Assembly: GCA_018400625.1 (NCBI GenBank)
Contig: JAGYMJ010000357.1
Location: 1 to 7,025 of the forward strand
Length of the DNA: 7,025 nt
Direction of reading: 5' to 3'
Source: Planctomycetota bacterium
Lineage (GTDB): Bacteria > Planctomycetota > Brocadiia > SM23-32
The position numbers were made by a program, and so were the translations under genes. Each line of letters starts with the position of its first letter. Position 1 is the first letter of the stretch. Of this stretch, positions 1 through 5,888 are shown piece by piece. Under the pieces are notes generated by a model. The model did not search any database. It was not told the origin of the DNA and worked only from the letters and a program-made list of their open reading frames with translations.

Positions 1-30
1 GAGCCGGGTTTTCGGCCAGGGCCCTAGTGC

Positions 31-94
31 ATAATCATCGTCCCACCGGCACAGGGCACGGTGGTGATGTGGCAACGGGGTTCACTGAATATTT
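31..94 (+). repeat. Dispersed palindromic repeat, copy 1 (left end)
   Basis: The core is an imperfect palindrome at 43-64: arm CCACCG, 10-nt spacer, arm CGGTGG. It is followed by a tail ending in TGAATATTT at about 94. The stretch 46-94 is the reverse complement of 6977-7025 with a single mismatch (70 against 7001), so it is a real repeat. Positions 31-42 loosely resemble the sequence before the 2926-2962 copy, so the element may begin near 31. A short, non-coding, palindrome-centred, dispersed form is typical of REP or MITE-like elements. Assignment to a named family is not possible from the sequence alone. Confidence 0.85.
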
Positions 95-165
95 ACAAAA
101 TTATTACCGTTTATGAGCCTGATTCCGATTTATGGATCGAGTTCAGGTCGAGAAAAAACAGGTAG
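91..165 (+). pseudogene. 3' remnant of a DUF4258-type toxin gene
   Basis: The frame ending at the TAG at 163-165 reads IYKIITVYEPDSDLW followed by IEFRSRKNR. This matches the usual C-terminal end of DUF4258-family proteins (pattern ITVYEPDPxxW followed by a basic tail), the RelE/HicA-like toxin partners of YgiT-type antitoxins. The frame is open only back to a TAG at 25-27, and everything before about codon 91-94 is repeat sequence, so the catalytic body of the toxin is absent. An ATG inside the repeat at 67 could in principle start a 32-residue peptide. The antitoxin gene begins 10 bp downstream, which is the normal toxin-antitoxin order for this pair. Family assignment rests on a short tail plus context. 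Confidence 0.6.
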
Positions 166-174
166 GGTAACAAA

Positions 175-384
175 ATGAAAGAAACGCTGATTGAGACCGA
201 AGTCACCTATACACTCCAGCACCAGGGGCGTTTGATTCTTGTCGAACATGTACCCGCCCGCGTGTGCAAAGAAACGGGCGAGCAATATTTCTCGCCGGAA
301 ACCGTCGAGAATATCCAATCGTTGATCAAGAGTGAAAAACGGCCTGAAAAAGTGATCGAAACACCCGTCTATGAATACGCTTGA
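175..384 (+). CDS. YgiT/MqsA-like antitoxin of a DUF4258 toxin-antitoxin pair
   Basis: This 69-residue protein has the recognisable core of the YgiT-type family: TEVTYTLQHQGRLILVEHVP, then ARVCKETGEQYFSPETVE, then a C-terminal TPVYEY. Family members act as antitoxins that neutralise a small RNase-like toxin, and some also bind their own promoter. The typical N-terminal CxxC zinc knuckle is missing, and the second motif keeps only one cysteine (C31, with T34 where CxxC would have its second), so zinc binding is unlikely. Cysteine-poor versions of this family are known. A weak purine-rich RBS (GGTAGGG, 161-167) precedes the ATG. The toxin gene just upstream survives only as a 3' remnant, so this gene is probably an orphan that has lost its normal promoter. 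It converges on lolD. Confidence 0.75.
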   Translation: MKETLIETEVTYTLQHQGRLILVEHVPARVCKETGEQYFSPETVENIQSLIKSEKRPEKVIETPVYEYA

Positions 385-508
385 TTCCCCGAGCCGGATA
401 GGAAAAAAGCATCACGCACCGATTCCAGGAAGGGCAGCTCCGAACACTGCAGCGGATTAAAGCTGATCAGGTAGAGGGTTCGTCCAATCCTGAATTACGC
501 ATTAACCC

Positions 509-1246
509 TCAGTGCTCTTTATCGATCCGGCCGTCTTTCATGTAAATTTTTCGCCCGGCACGTTCCGCCACCTTTGAATCGTGGGTCACCATGACGAGTG
601 TGGTGTTCAGTTCTTCCCGCAGGCTGCAAAGGAGCTCAAGTATCTCGGTGCCGGATTCCGTGTCGAGATTGCCGGTCGGCTCGTCACACAGCAGCATTTC
701 CGGATCGTTGATCAGCGCCCTGGCGATGGCGACCCTCTGCCTTTCACCACCTGAAAGCTGGGTGGGGCGGTGATCGCAGCGTTCTTTGAGCCCCACCATC
801 TCGAGAATACGGCGGCTTTTCTCTATGGCTTCCCGTCTTCTGCGCAGCCAGCCGGCGGTTTTCTGACCGGCTAACGCCGGCAGAGCAACATTTTCTTCGG
901 CCGTCAGGTCCGGCAGGAGGTGGTAAAATTGAAAGACAAATCCAAAAAGCTTGTTGCGCCTGCGTGCCCTTTTTTTATCGTTAAGGCCCGAAATATCCTG
1001 GTTTTCATAGATGACAGCGCCTTCAGTTGGAGTGTCCAGCAATCCCATTATGTGCAGTAAAGTGCTTTTGCCGGCGCCGCTGGGGCCCTCAATACTCAGG
1101 AATTCTCCTTTTTTTACCGCTATGCTCACGTCATGCAGCACCCGTAAATCATGACGTCCTATCCGGTAGTCTTTCGAGACATTGTCAACTTCGATGACTT
1201 TTTGAGCGTCGGACTTCCGCATATCTTTTTCTTTCATATCATTCAT
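509..1246 (-). CDS. lolD: LolD-like lipoprotein-releasing ABC transporter ATP-binding protein
   Basis: This is a complete ABC ATPase of 245 residues. It has Walker [10 protein letters not shown] (54-62), a Q-loop in [20 protein letters not shown] (Q106), signature LSGGE (164-168), Walker B MLLCDEP (184-190) with D-loop GNLD, and switch histidine H222. The Q-loop wording and the [14 protein letters not shown] segment are characteristic of the LolD/MacB/FtsE subfamily, nearest to LolD. LolD powers release of outer-membrane lipoproteins from the inner membrane with the permeases LolC and LolE. No permease gene is present next to it here. The first ATG (1246) overlaps the lysS stop by 8 bp, suggesting translational coupling. 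In-frame ATGs at 1237 and 1222 are alternatives, and the one at 1222 has a purine-rich run before it and gives a more typical length. LolD is likely, but a MacB-type ATPase cannot be excluded without the permease. Confidence 0.85.
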   Translation of the reverse strand: MNDMKEKDMRKSDAQKVIEVDNVSKDYRIGRHDLRVLHDVSIAVKKGEFLSIEGPSGAGKSTLLHIMGLLDTPTEGAVIYENQDISGLNDKKRARRRNKLFGFVFQFYHLLPDLTAEENVALPALAGQKTAGWLRRRREAIEKSRRILEMVGLKERCDHRPTQLSGGERQRVAIARALINDPEMLLCDEPTGNLDTESGTEILELLCSLREELNTTLVMVTHDSKVAERAGRKIYMKDGRIDKEH

Positions 1247-2687
1247 CGGCAGGACGGAGTAAAGGGAAAAGAATAACTTCTCTTATTGCTGTTTTATTGG
1301 TGAACAGCATAACCAGCCGGTCGATACCCAGCCCGAGACCGCCGGCCGGGGGCATACCGTGGGATAAGGCGCGCAGGAAATCTTTATCGATATTACGGAA
1401 CGTTTTTTCCGCTTCGTCTTCTCCTTCCAATTGCTGAAGAAACTTTTCTTCCTGGACCCGCGGGTCGTTGAGTTCAGTATATGCCGGCCCGATTTCCATG
1501 CCTGCGATTATCAAGTCCCAGCGCTCGGCCACTTCGGGCTTATCTTTCTTCGGCTTGGTGAGCGGTGACAGCGCGGACGGATAATCCATGATAAACGTGG
1601 GCTGGATGATTTTATCTTCCACCGTATGTTCGAAAATACTGTTCACCGCCAGTTCCGGAGCTAAACCGTCAATATCAAGTCCCAGCTCCTCGGCTTTGGC
1701 ATGCACCTTGGCCAGATCATCAGCCGGAAACCCGTTGGCTTTTTCAAACGCTTCAAAATAATCCACTTTCGCAAACTCACTCACGTAATCAATGGTGTGT
1801 TCGCCAAAAGGCAGTTCGCCCGCCGGGTCGATCCGGAGCGCCAGTTTGCGGATAATATCTTCGGTCAGGTCCATCATATCTAAATAATCACTGTATGCTT
1901 TATACACCTCCAGCGAAGTAAATTCCGGGTTATGCTGCCGGTCGATACCCTCGTTTCTGAAGTTCCGGTTGATTTCAAAGACCCGTTCCATCCCACCGAC
2001 CAGCAATCTTTTCAGATACAGTTCCGGCGCCACTCTCAGGAAAAGATCGATGTCCAAAGCATTATGGTGCGTAATAAATGGCTGAGCGGCCGCACCGCCT
2101 GCAATGGCCTGCATCATGGGTGTCTCCACCTCCAGGAAGCCGTTGTCTATAAGATGGCGCCTGATCTGGTCAATAATTTGAGACCGTGTGACAAAACATT
2201 CCATGACTTTTTCATTGGAAAACAGGTCGATATAACGTCTCCTGTAGCGGAGTTCGGCATCCTTTAGCCCATGCCACTTCTCCGGTGGACGGAGCACCGC
2301 TTTTGACAACACCATAAAATTATCAACAAATATCGTTTTTTCCCCGGACCTGGTCGTTGTCAATTCGCCTTCGACGCCTATGATATCTCCCGGTTGGAGC
2401 TGATCGTGTATCTCGAACTGCTCATCGCCCAGGCGTTTCAACTGGAAAAAAGTCTGGATGGTGCCCGTGCTGTCTTTAATGTCGATGAATGAAGCCTTGC
2501 CCATTGCTCGATGATTTGTTATACGACCTGCAGCGCGAAGAGTCGAATCTTCCAGATCATCATAACAATCAATCATTTTGCTTATGGGGGTGACCCCGGG
2601 ATAGCGGTCGCCGTAGGGGTCTATACCTTTTTCTTCCAACTTCTTAAGTTTTTCAACTCTAAAATCTTCCGGTTCGATCAAGGACAA
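1239..2687 (-). CDS. lysS: Lysine--tRNA ligase, class II
   Basis: This enzyme charges tRNA(Lys) with lysine in the cytoplasm. The 482 residues carry an N-terminal OB-fold anticodon-binding domain (about 48-134, with [18 protein letters not shown]) and a class II catalytic domain. That domain includes [15 protein letters not shown] (197-211), [12 protein letters not shown], motif 2 [13 protein letters not shown] (235-247) followed by [11 protein letters not shown], and motif 3 [14 protein letters not shown] (449-462), with the typical C-terminal ILFPLLRP. Length is close to the usual of about 490-505. I chose the TTG at 2687 because GGAGAG lies 7 nt before it and the protein then begins [20 protein letters not shown], like other LysS N-termini. 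An in-frame ATG at 2726 would give 495 residues but has no RBS. Most LysRS have AARPF where this one has AAQPF (Q203). The gene is preceded by its own promoter and overlaps lolD. Confidence 0.96.
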   Translation of the reverse strand: MSLIEPEDFRVEKLKKLEEKGIDPYGDRYPGVTPISKMIDCYDDLEDSTLRAAGRITNHRAMGKASFIDIKDSTGTIQTFFQLKRLGDEQFEIHDQLQPGDIIGVEGELTTTRSGEKTIFVDNFMVLSKAVLRPPEKWHGLKDAELRYRRRYIDLFSNEKVMECFVTRSQIIDQIRRHLIDNGFLEVETPMMQAIAGGAAAQPFITHHNALDIDLFLRVAPELYLKRLLVGGMERVFEINRNFRNEGIDRQHNPEFTSLEVYKAYSDYLDMMDLTEDIIRKLALRIDPAGELPFGEHTIDYVSEFAKVDYFEAFEKANGFPADDLAKVHAKAEELGLDIDGLAPELAVNSIFEHTVEDKIIQPTFIMDYPSALSPLTKPKKDKPEVAERWDLIIAGMEIGPAYTELNDPRVQEEKFLQQLEGEDEAEKTFRNIDKDFLRALSHGMPPAGGLGLGIDRLVMLFTNKTAIREVILFPLLRPADE

Positions 2688-2694
2688 AATAACT

Positions 2695-2700
2695 CTCTCC
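2695..2700 (-). promoter_or_regulatory. Ribosome binding site deciding the lysS start
   Basis: GGAGAG on the minus strand lies 7 nt upstream of a TTG at 2687. The upstream in-frame ATG (2726) and TTG (2735) have no comparable site. This supports the shorter, TTG-initiated LysS. Confidence 0.65.
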
Positions 2701-2749
2701 CAAGAAAAATAAATGTCGTTCGCCATAACAATCAACTTTATCAGCTATC

Positions 2750-2778
2750 ATTATAGAAACAATCTGATGAATTAACAA
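2750..2778 (-). promoter_or_regulatory. Sigma70-type promoter of lysS-lolD
   Basis: On the minus strand, a -35 box TTGTTA (2778-2773, 4 of 6 consensus) and a perfect -10 box TATAAT (2755-2750) are separated by exactly 17 bp. The predicted transcription start is near 2743, giving a leader of about 55 nt to the TTG start. The -35 box ends 3 bp from the edge of the decayed repeat copy. Confidence 0.8.
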
Positions 2779-2781
2779 ACG

Positions 2782-2823
2782 AAATATTCAGGGACCACGT
2801 ACCATCCGACCGTACCTTGTGTG
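2782..2823 (-). repeat. Decayed copy of the palindromic repeat
   Basis: This segment begins AAATATTCAG, exactly like the start of the right-end copy (6977), and continues with a diverged tail and palindrome (CCGTACCTTGTG where the intact copy has CCGTGCCCTGTG). It lies in the same orientation as the right-end copy and runs directly into the next repeat. The divergence suggests an older insertion. Confidence 0.6.
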
Positions 2824-2860
2824 GCATCCCCACCGAGCCTTGTGCCGGTGGAATGAAGAT
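2824..2860 (-). repeat. Palindromic repeat, copy in inverted pair (left arm)
   Basis: The palindrome at 2830-2851 has arms CCACCG and CGGTGG. The 37-bp segment is the reverse complement of 2926-2962 with one mismatch (2836 against 2950). With its partner it could form a stem of about 37 bp around a 65-nt loop. Confidence 0.85.
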
Positions 2861-2925
2861 TAAACGCTACAAACGTTGTATCAACACCCTTTACGACGAT
2901 CTATAAGTTCGCGACTTAGCACTTG

Positions 2926-2962
2926 ATCTTCATTCCACCGGCACAAGGCACGGTGGGGATGC
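2926..2962 (+). repeat. Palindromic repeat, copy in inverted pair (right arm)
   Basis: The palindrome at 2935-2956 is in the same orientation as the left-end copy and shares its core CCGGCACARGGCACGGTGG. It lies in the gap between the purB stop and the lysS promoter. The 2861-2925 stretch between the arms shows no ORF or recognisable motif. The whole unit 2824-2962 (139 bp) has the shape of a small MITE. It could also act as a transcription barrier at the end of purB, though no U-tract follows. Confidence 0.85.
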
Positions 2963-3035
2963 TGCACACAAAGTATCTCTTGGGAACAGCACTTCAGAAA
3001 GATTCATGCAGCAGGCTCAAAATACCGTATCTTCA

Positions 3036-4493
3036 TTATACGCGCAGGCGACCGGTTTTATCATTGTCGAAATCAAAGCCCGTAAGTATTGGCAATACTC
3101 TATCTTCTACGAATTCTGTCACCTGTTCCGGAGCACGTCCGAAAAAAGATCGGGGATTAAGAATATCTTCAAATCGGTTCTTTATTGAACTGAAGGCCGG
3201 ATCATTTTTCATGCGCTCGATAAGGTCATTTACCCCGTCTTTGTCTTTAATGCGTTCCGAGGCGGCCATCGAGTGAATCCTGATCTGCTCGTGCAATTCT
3301 TGTCGGTCTCCCCCCTCTTTTACAGCCTCCATCAAAATATTCTCCGTTGCCATAAATGGCAGTTCAGCCATTAAACGGCGGGAAATAACCCCTTTGTGAA
3401 CGATGAGTCCGGAGGTGATGTTGGCGGCAAGCTGTGTGATGGAATCCGCACCTAAAAACCCCTCTGCAAGCGAGAGACGGCGATTGGCGGAGTCGTCAAG
3501 GGTTCTTTCCATCCATTGGTCCGCTGCGGTGAATGAGGCGTTCTGAACATTGTTTATGATAAACCTCGACAGAGCGCACATGCGCTCACATCGCATCGGA
3601 TTACGTTTATACGCCATTGCCGAACTGCCGACCTGACTTTTGCCGAAAGGTTCTTCTATTTCCTTCATCCCGGCCAACAGACGAATATCAACAGCCATCT
3701 TGTGCAAAGAAATAGCAAGGCCTGCAAGCGCGGAGAGAACCTTCCAATCGAATTTTCGGGGATAGGTTTGACCCGTTACGGGATAAACGTGCTTAAATCC
3801 CATTTTTTGAGCAACAAGGCCTTCCAGTTCTTTAACTTTATCCGGATCACCATTAAAAAGCTTTAAAAAACTCGCCTGAGTACCGGTTGTGCCTTTCACT
3901 CCCCGGAACGGCATATCCGCCGCCTGCGCGTGGATATCTTCTAAATCCGCAAGTATGTCCTGGAGCCAAAGGCAAGCACGTTTTCCCACGGTGGTGACCT
4001 GTGCAGGCTGATAATGTGTATAAGCCAGGCAGGGGAGGCTGCGGTATTTCAGGGCGAAATCAGACAGTTGACTGCAGATTGCAGCAACGGCCGGCAGAAG
4101 GGCCTGAAGGCTATCACGTATAAGCATTAATTCCGTATTATCGGCGACAAAGCAGCTTGTCGCCCCGAGATGTATTATACCTCGGGCGTCGGGGCACTGG
4201 TCTCCATATACGCTGACATGTGCCATAACGTCGTGACGCAGTTTCCGTTCATAGTTTGCGGCCGCTTCAAGGTCAATATTGTTTTGATTGGCTCTGAGCT
4301 GTTCAACAGCTTCTTCACTTATATCCAGCCCCAATTCACGCTGCGATTCAGCCAGCGCGATCCATAGCCGACGCCAAAGTTTAAATTTATTATCATCGCT
4401 CCAAATCCCGAGCATTTTTTCCCCGGCCCACCGCGTAACGAAAGGAGAGCGATATTTTTGAGATGGTCTGTCACTTTTCCTTTGTTTTTCCAT
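3036..4493 (-). CDS. purB: Adenylosuccinate lyase, long eukaryote-like type
   Basis: This enzyme cleaves SAICAR to AICAR and adenylosuccinate to AMP, each releasing fumarate, in purine synthesis. The 485 residues show the fumarase/aspartase fold: RHDVMAH (H87), HLGATSCFVADNTE, THYQPAQ (H160, matching the catalytic histidine), FRGVKGTTGTQASFL, the signature loop GSSAMAYKRNP (289-299, catalytic serine at 290 or 291), and ERTLDDSANRR. Nearly the whole chain, from RSPF at the N-terminus to the C-terminal GRAPEQV region, aligns by eye with animal ADSL (484 residues in human) and is longer than the B. subtilis/E. coli-type proteins. Most family members have MPYKRNP in the loop where this one has MAYKRNP; the change does not touch the PROSITE-fixed positions. 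I chose the ATG at 4493 because GGGGA lies 7 nt upstream. A TTG at 4520 would overlap the upstream gene. It is the third gene of a compact unit, 23 bp after the unknown gene. Confidence 0.96.
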   Translation of the reverse strand: MEKQRKSDRPSQKYRSPFVTRWAGEKMLGIWSDDNKFKLWRRLWIALAESQRELGLDISEEAVEQLRANQNNIDLEAAANYERKLRHDVMAHVSVYGDQCPDARGIIHLGATSCFVADNTELMLIRDSLQALLPAVAAICSQLSDFALKYRSLPCLAYTHYQPAQVTTVGKRACLWLQDILADLEDIHAQAADMPFRGVKGTTGTQASFLKLFNGDPDKVKELEGLVAQKMGFKHVYPVTGQTYPRKFDWKVLSALAGLAISLHKMAVDIRLLAGMKEIEEPFGKSQVGSSAMAYKRNPMRCERMCALSRFIINNVQNASFTAADQWMERTLDDSANRRLSLAEGFLGADSITQLAANITSGLIVHKGVISRRLMAELPFMATENILMEAVKEGGDRQELHEQIRIHSMAASERIKDKDGVNDLIERMKNDPAFSSIKNRFEDILNPRSFFGRAPEQVTEFVEDRVLPILTGFDFDNDKTGRLRV

Positions 4494-4500
4494 ATGAATA

Positions 4501-4505
4501 TCCCC
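4501..4505 (-). promoter_or_regulatory. Ribosome binding site deciding the purB start
   Basis: GGGGA on the minus strand is separated by 7 nt from the ATG at 4493. This favours the ATG over the overlapping TTG at 4520. Confidence 0.55.
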
Positions 4506-4516
4506 AAACGTGTATT

Positions 4517-5269
4517 TCAATTATCAGTGCCAAATGGTGGTTCGCCATGGATTTCATCGAGCAATGCCATGGTCTGATTGATCTGTTCTTCGCTGCCCCA
4601 AACCGACATTCGGACCGATCCTTCCGCGCCCAAAATACCGCCTGCGCCAATCGGCCATGCTTCCACGTCGCAGAGTACGTTAAGCGCTTCGATCTCCGTG
4701 AATATCTCACCGTTAACCGGCCACAGTACAGGTCCGCTCCCGTCCGCGGCGGCTTCAATCATTTTTGAAGTTTCATATAAATCCCCGGGGATACTTTTTT
4801 CCATACTCACCGGTAAAAGGAGCACGCCCCGGCGTGCCACTAAAGACCCGATAGCGGCACCGATCGTTCCGCCTGTAGGATGGCCGATCAATATACCGGC
4901 TTGATCGCGTTCATAATTCAGTGCATTGGCCCCTTTAATAAAGATATCGCCGGCTTTCATCTCACTGACGGCATCAGTTGCCGAAACACCTTCCCAACGC
5001 CGGCCCTCGCGAAAAACCATATCGGGTAAATCATTTGCTGTAGAGACGTCCGAAACCTTTTTAGCCGGCGTCGTCGTTCCTGTACAATATAACGTTTTTT
5101 CAATAGACACACCTGAAACTTCCTCGGCAATATATCCATTGGTGGTACCTTTTGCAATGGCCAAAATACCGTTGTTAAGAGCATTCTGAACCGGCTCGCA
5201 TGCGGCTGCACCTTTGGCTATCAAACGTTTAGACTCTGATGAAGTCAAGACAAAACTCTTTTGCATCAT
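4517..5269 (-). CDS. Conserved protein of unknown function
   Basis: I do not recognise a named function for this 250-residue protein. It has no signal peptide or obvious membrane segment, so it is probably cytoplasmic. It contains glycine-rich, clearly non-random blocks: GTTNGYIAEEV (41-51), GDIFIKGANAL (107-117), GILIGHPTGGTIGAAIG (125-141), VNGEIFTEIEAL (185-196) and GAGGILGAEGSVR (208-220). I recall similar uncharacterised proteins in bacteria and archaea, but I cannot name the family with certainty. The glycine-rich loops could bind a nucleotide or phosphate, which is inference only. The gene lies between ispF and purB, 11 bp after ispF, so it is co-transcribed with them. The start was chosen by the RBS at 5275-5279. 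ATG 5266 is equally possible, and an upstream ATG at 5281 would overlap the ispF stop by one base. Confidence 0.85.
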   Translation of the reverse strand: MMQKSFVLTSSESKRLIAKGAAACEPVQNALNNGILAIAKGTTNGYIAEEVSGVSIEKTLYCTGTTTPAKKVSDVSTANDLPDMVFREGRRWEGVSATDAVSEMKAGDIFIKGANALNYERDQAGILIGHPTGGTIGAAIGSLVARRGVLLLPVSMEKSIPGDLYETSKMIEAAADGSGPVLWPVNGEIFTEIEALNVLCDVEAWPIGAGGILGAEGSVRMSVWGSEEQINQTMALLDEIHGEPPFGTDN

Positions 5270-5274
5270 AATTA

Positions 5275-5279
5275 CCTCC
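5275..5279 (-). promoter_or_regulatory. Ribosome binding site of the unknown gene
   Basis: GGAGG lies 5 nt before ATG 5269 and 8 nt before ATG 5266. It contains the last base of the earlier ATG (5281), so that upstream ATG is unlikely to be used. Confidence 0.75.
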
Positions 5280-5280
5280 A

Positions 5281-5793
5281 TTAATATTTTTCGATTAAAA
5301 CTACGGCCATTGCTTCAATAGCTTCGCCCTTACCTACCGGTCCGAGTCCTTCTTTTGTTCTCGCTTTAACATTCACTTGTTCGGATTGAAGTTCAAGCAA
5401 AGCAGCTATGTTGTCTCTTATGGCATTTTTATTGTTTCCAAGACGTGGCTTTTGTGCAATGATATTGAGATCAAGATTGATGATCCTGCAGTTGTCGAAT
5501 TTCAACTTAGCTAAAACATCTTTGAGCATAACAGCACTTTCAACACCCTTCCACTTTGGATTGTTGTCGGGGAACAACTCACCAATATCACCCAGTGCGG
5601 CCGCGCCAAGCAGCGCATCAATAATTGAATGGAGCACAACATCCGCATCGCTATACCCTTCCAGCCCCAGCGGGGATTCTATTTTAACCCCACCGAGAAC
5701 AAGTTCACCGCCTGGAACCAGTCGGTGAATATCATAGCCCTGGCCCACCCTGATTTGGGGTAAATTGCTGTTTTTTAAATTCTGAGTATCCAT
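5281..5793 (-). CDS. ispF: 2-C-methyl-D-erythritol 2,4-cyclodiphosphate synthase
   Basis: IspF cyclises CDP-ME-2-phosphate to MEcPP with release of CMP in the MEP pathway of isoprenoid synthesis. It normally works as a homotrimer with a divalent metal in each active site. The 170 residues show RVGQGYDIHRL with metal ligands D21 and H23, SDADVVLH with the third ligand H55, GDIGELFPD (68-76), and the CMP-binding end TKEGLGPVGKGE (146-157). Length is slightly above the usual of about 157-160, owing to a short N-terminal extension before the first strand. The ATG at 5793 was chosen because GGAAGA (5801-5806) precedes it by 7 nt. A GTG at 5808 would add five residues. It is a stand-alone gene, not fused to IspD, and ispD is not in the window. 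It is the first gene of the ispF-unknown-purB unit and lies just after a terminator. Confidence 0.96.
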   Translation of the reverse strand: MDTQNLKNSNLPQIRVGQGYDIHRLVPGGELVLGGVKIESPLGLEGYSDADVVLHSIIDALLGAAALGDIGELFPDNNPKWKGVESAVMLKDVLAKLKFDNCRIINLDLNIIAQKPRLGNNKNAIRDNIAALLELQSEQVNVKARTKEGLGPVGKGEAIEAMAVVLIEKY

Positions 5794-5815
5794 AGTAAAA
5801 TCTTCCACCAGGCCG

Positions 5816-5849
5816 AAAAAAAACGCGATGAACGTTTAAGTCCATCGCG
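5816..5849 (-). terminator. Intrinsic terminator after the outer-membrane gene
   Basis: On the minus strand a 10-bp stem (5849-5840 CGCGATGGAC pairing with 5833-5824 GTTCATCGCG, one G-T pair) with a 6-nt loop is followed immediately by eight T (5823-5816). It lies 39 nt after the OMP stop and 22 nt before the ispF start codon. Confidence 0.92.
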
Positions 5850-5888
5850 CTTCCGTCTCCGGTAAACTTCTCATTTTTCATTGGTTCT

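Noticed and set aside
385..500. Open frame on the minus strand after lolD (reads TLYLISFNPLQCSELPFLE)
   Set aside because: It has no start codon, no RBS and no recognisable family, and is bounded by stops at both ends. The 124-bp convergent gap shows nothing else.
474..510. GAGGGTT and AACCCTC inverted repeat just after lolD as a terminator
   Set aside because: The stem is only 7 bp with a 23-nt loop and has no T-tract on either strand, so it could be chance.
2687..2743. Riboswitch or T-box in the lysS leader
   Set aside because: The leader is only about 55 nt, too short for a T-box or lysine riboswitch, and shows no conserved T-box sequence.
2824..2962. CRISPR array
   Set aside because: Copies are inverted rather than direct, irregularly spaced and only two or three in number, with no cas genes.
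3021..3041. Small hairpin at the purB stop as an intrinsic terminator
   Set aside because: The stem is 5 bp (CGTAT/ATACG) and overlaps the stop codon, and the T-run after it is only four bases and interrupted.
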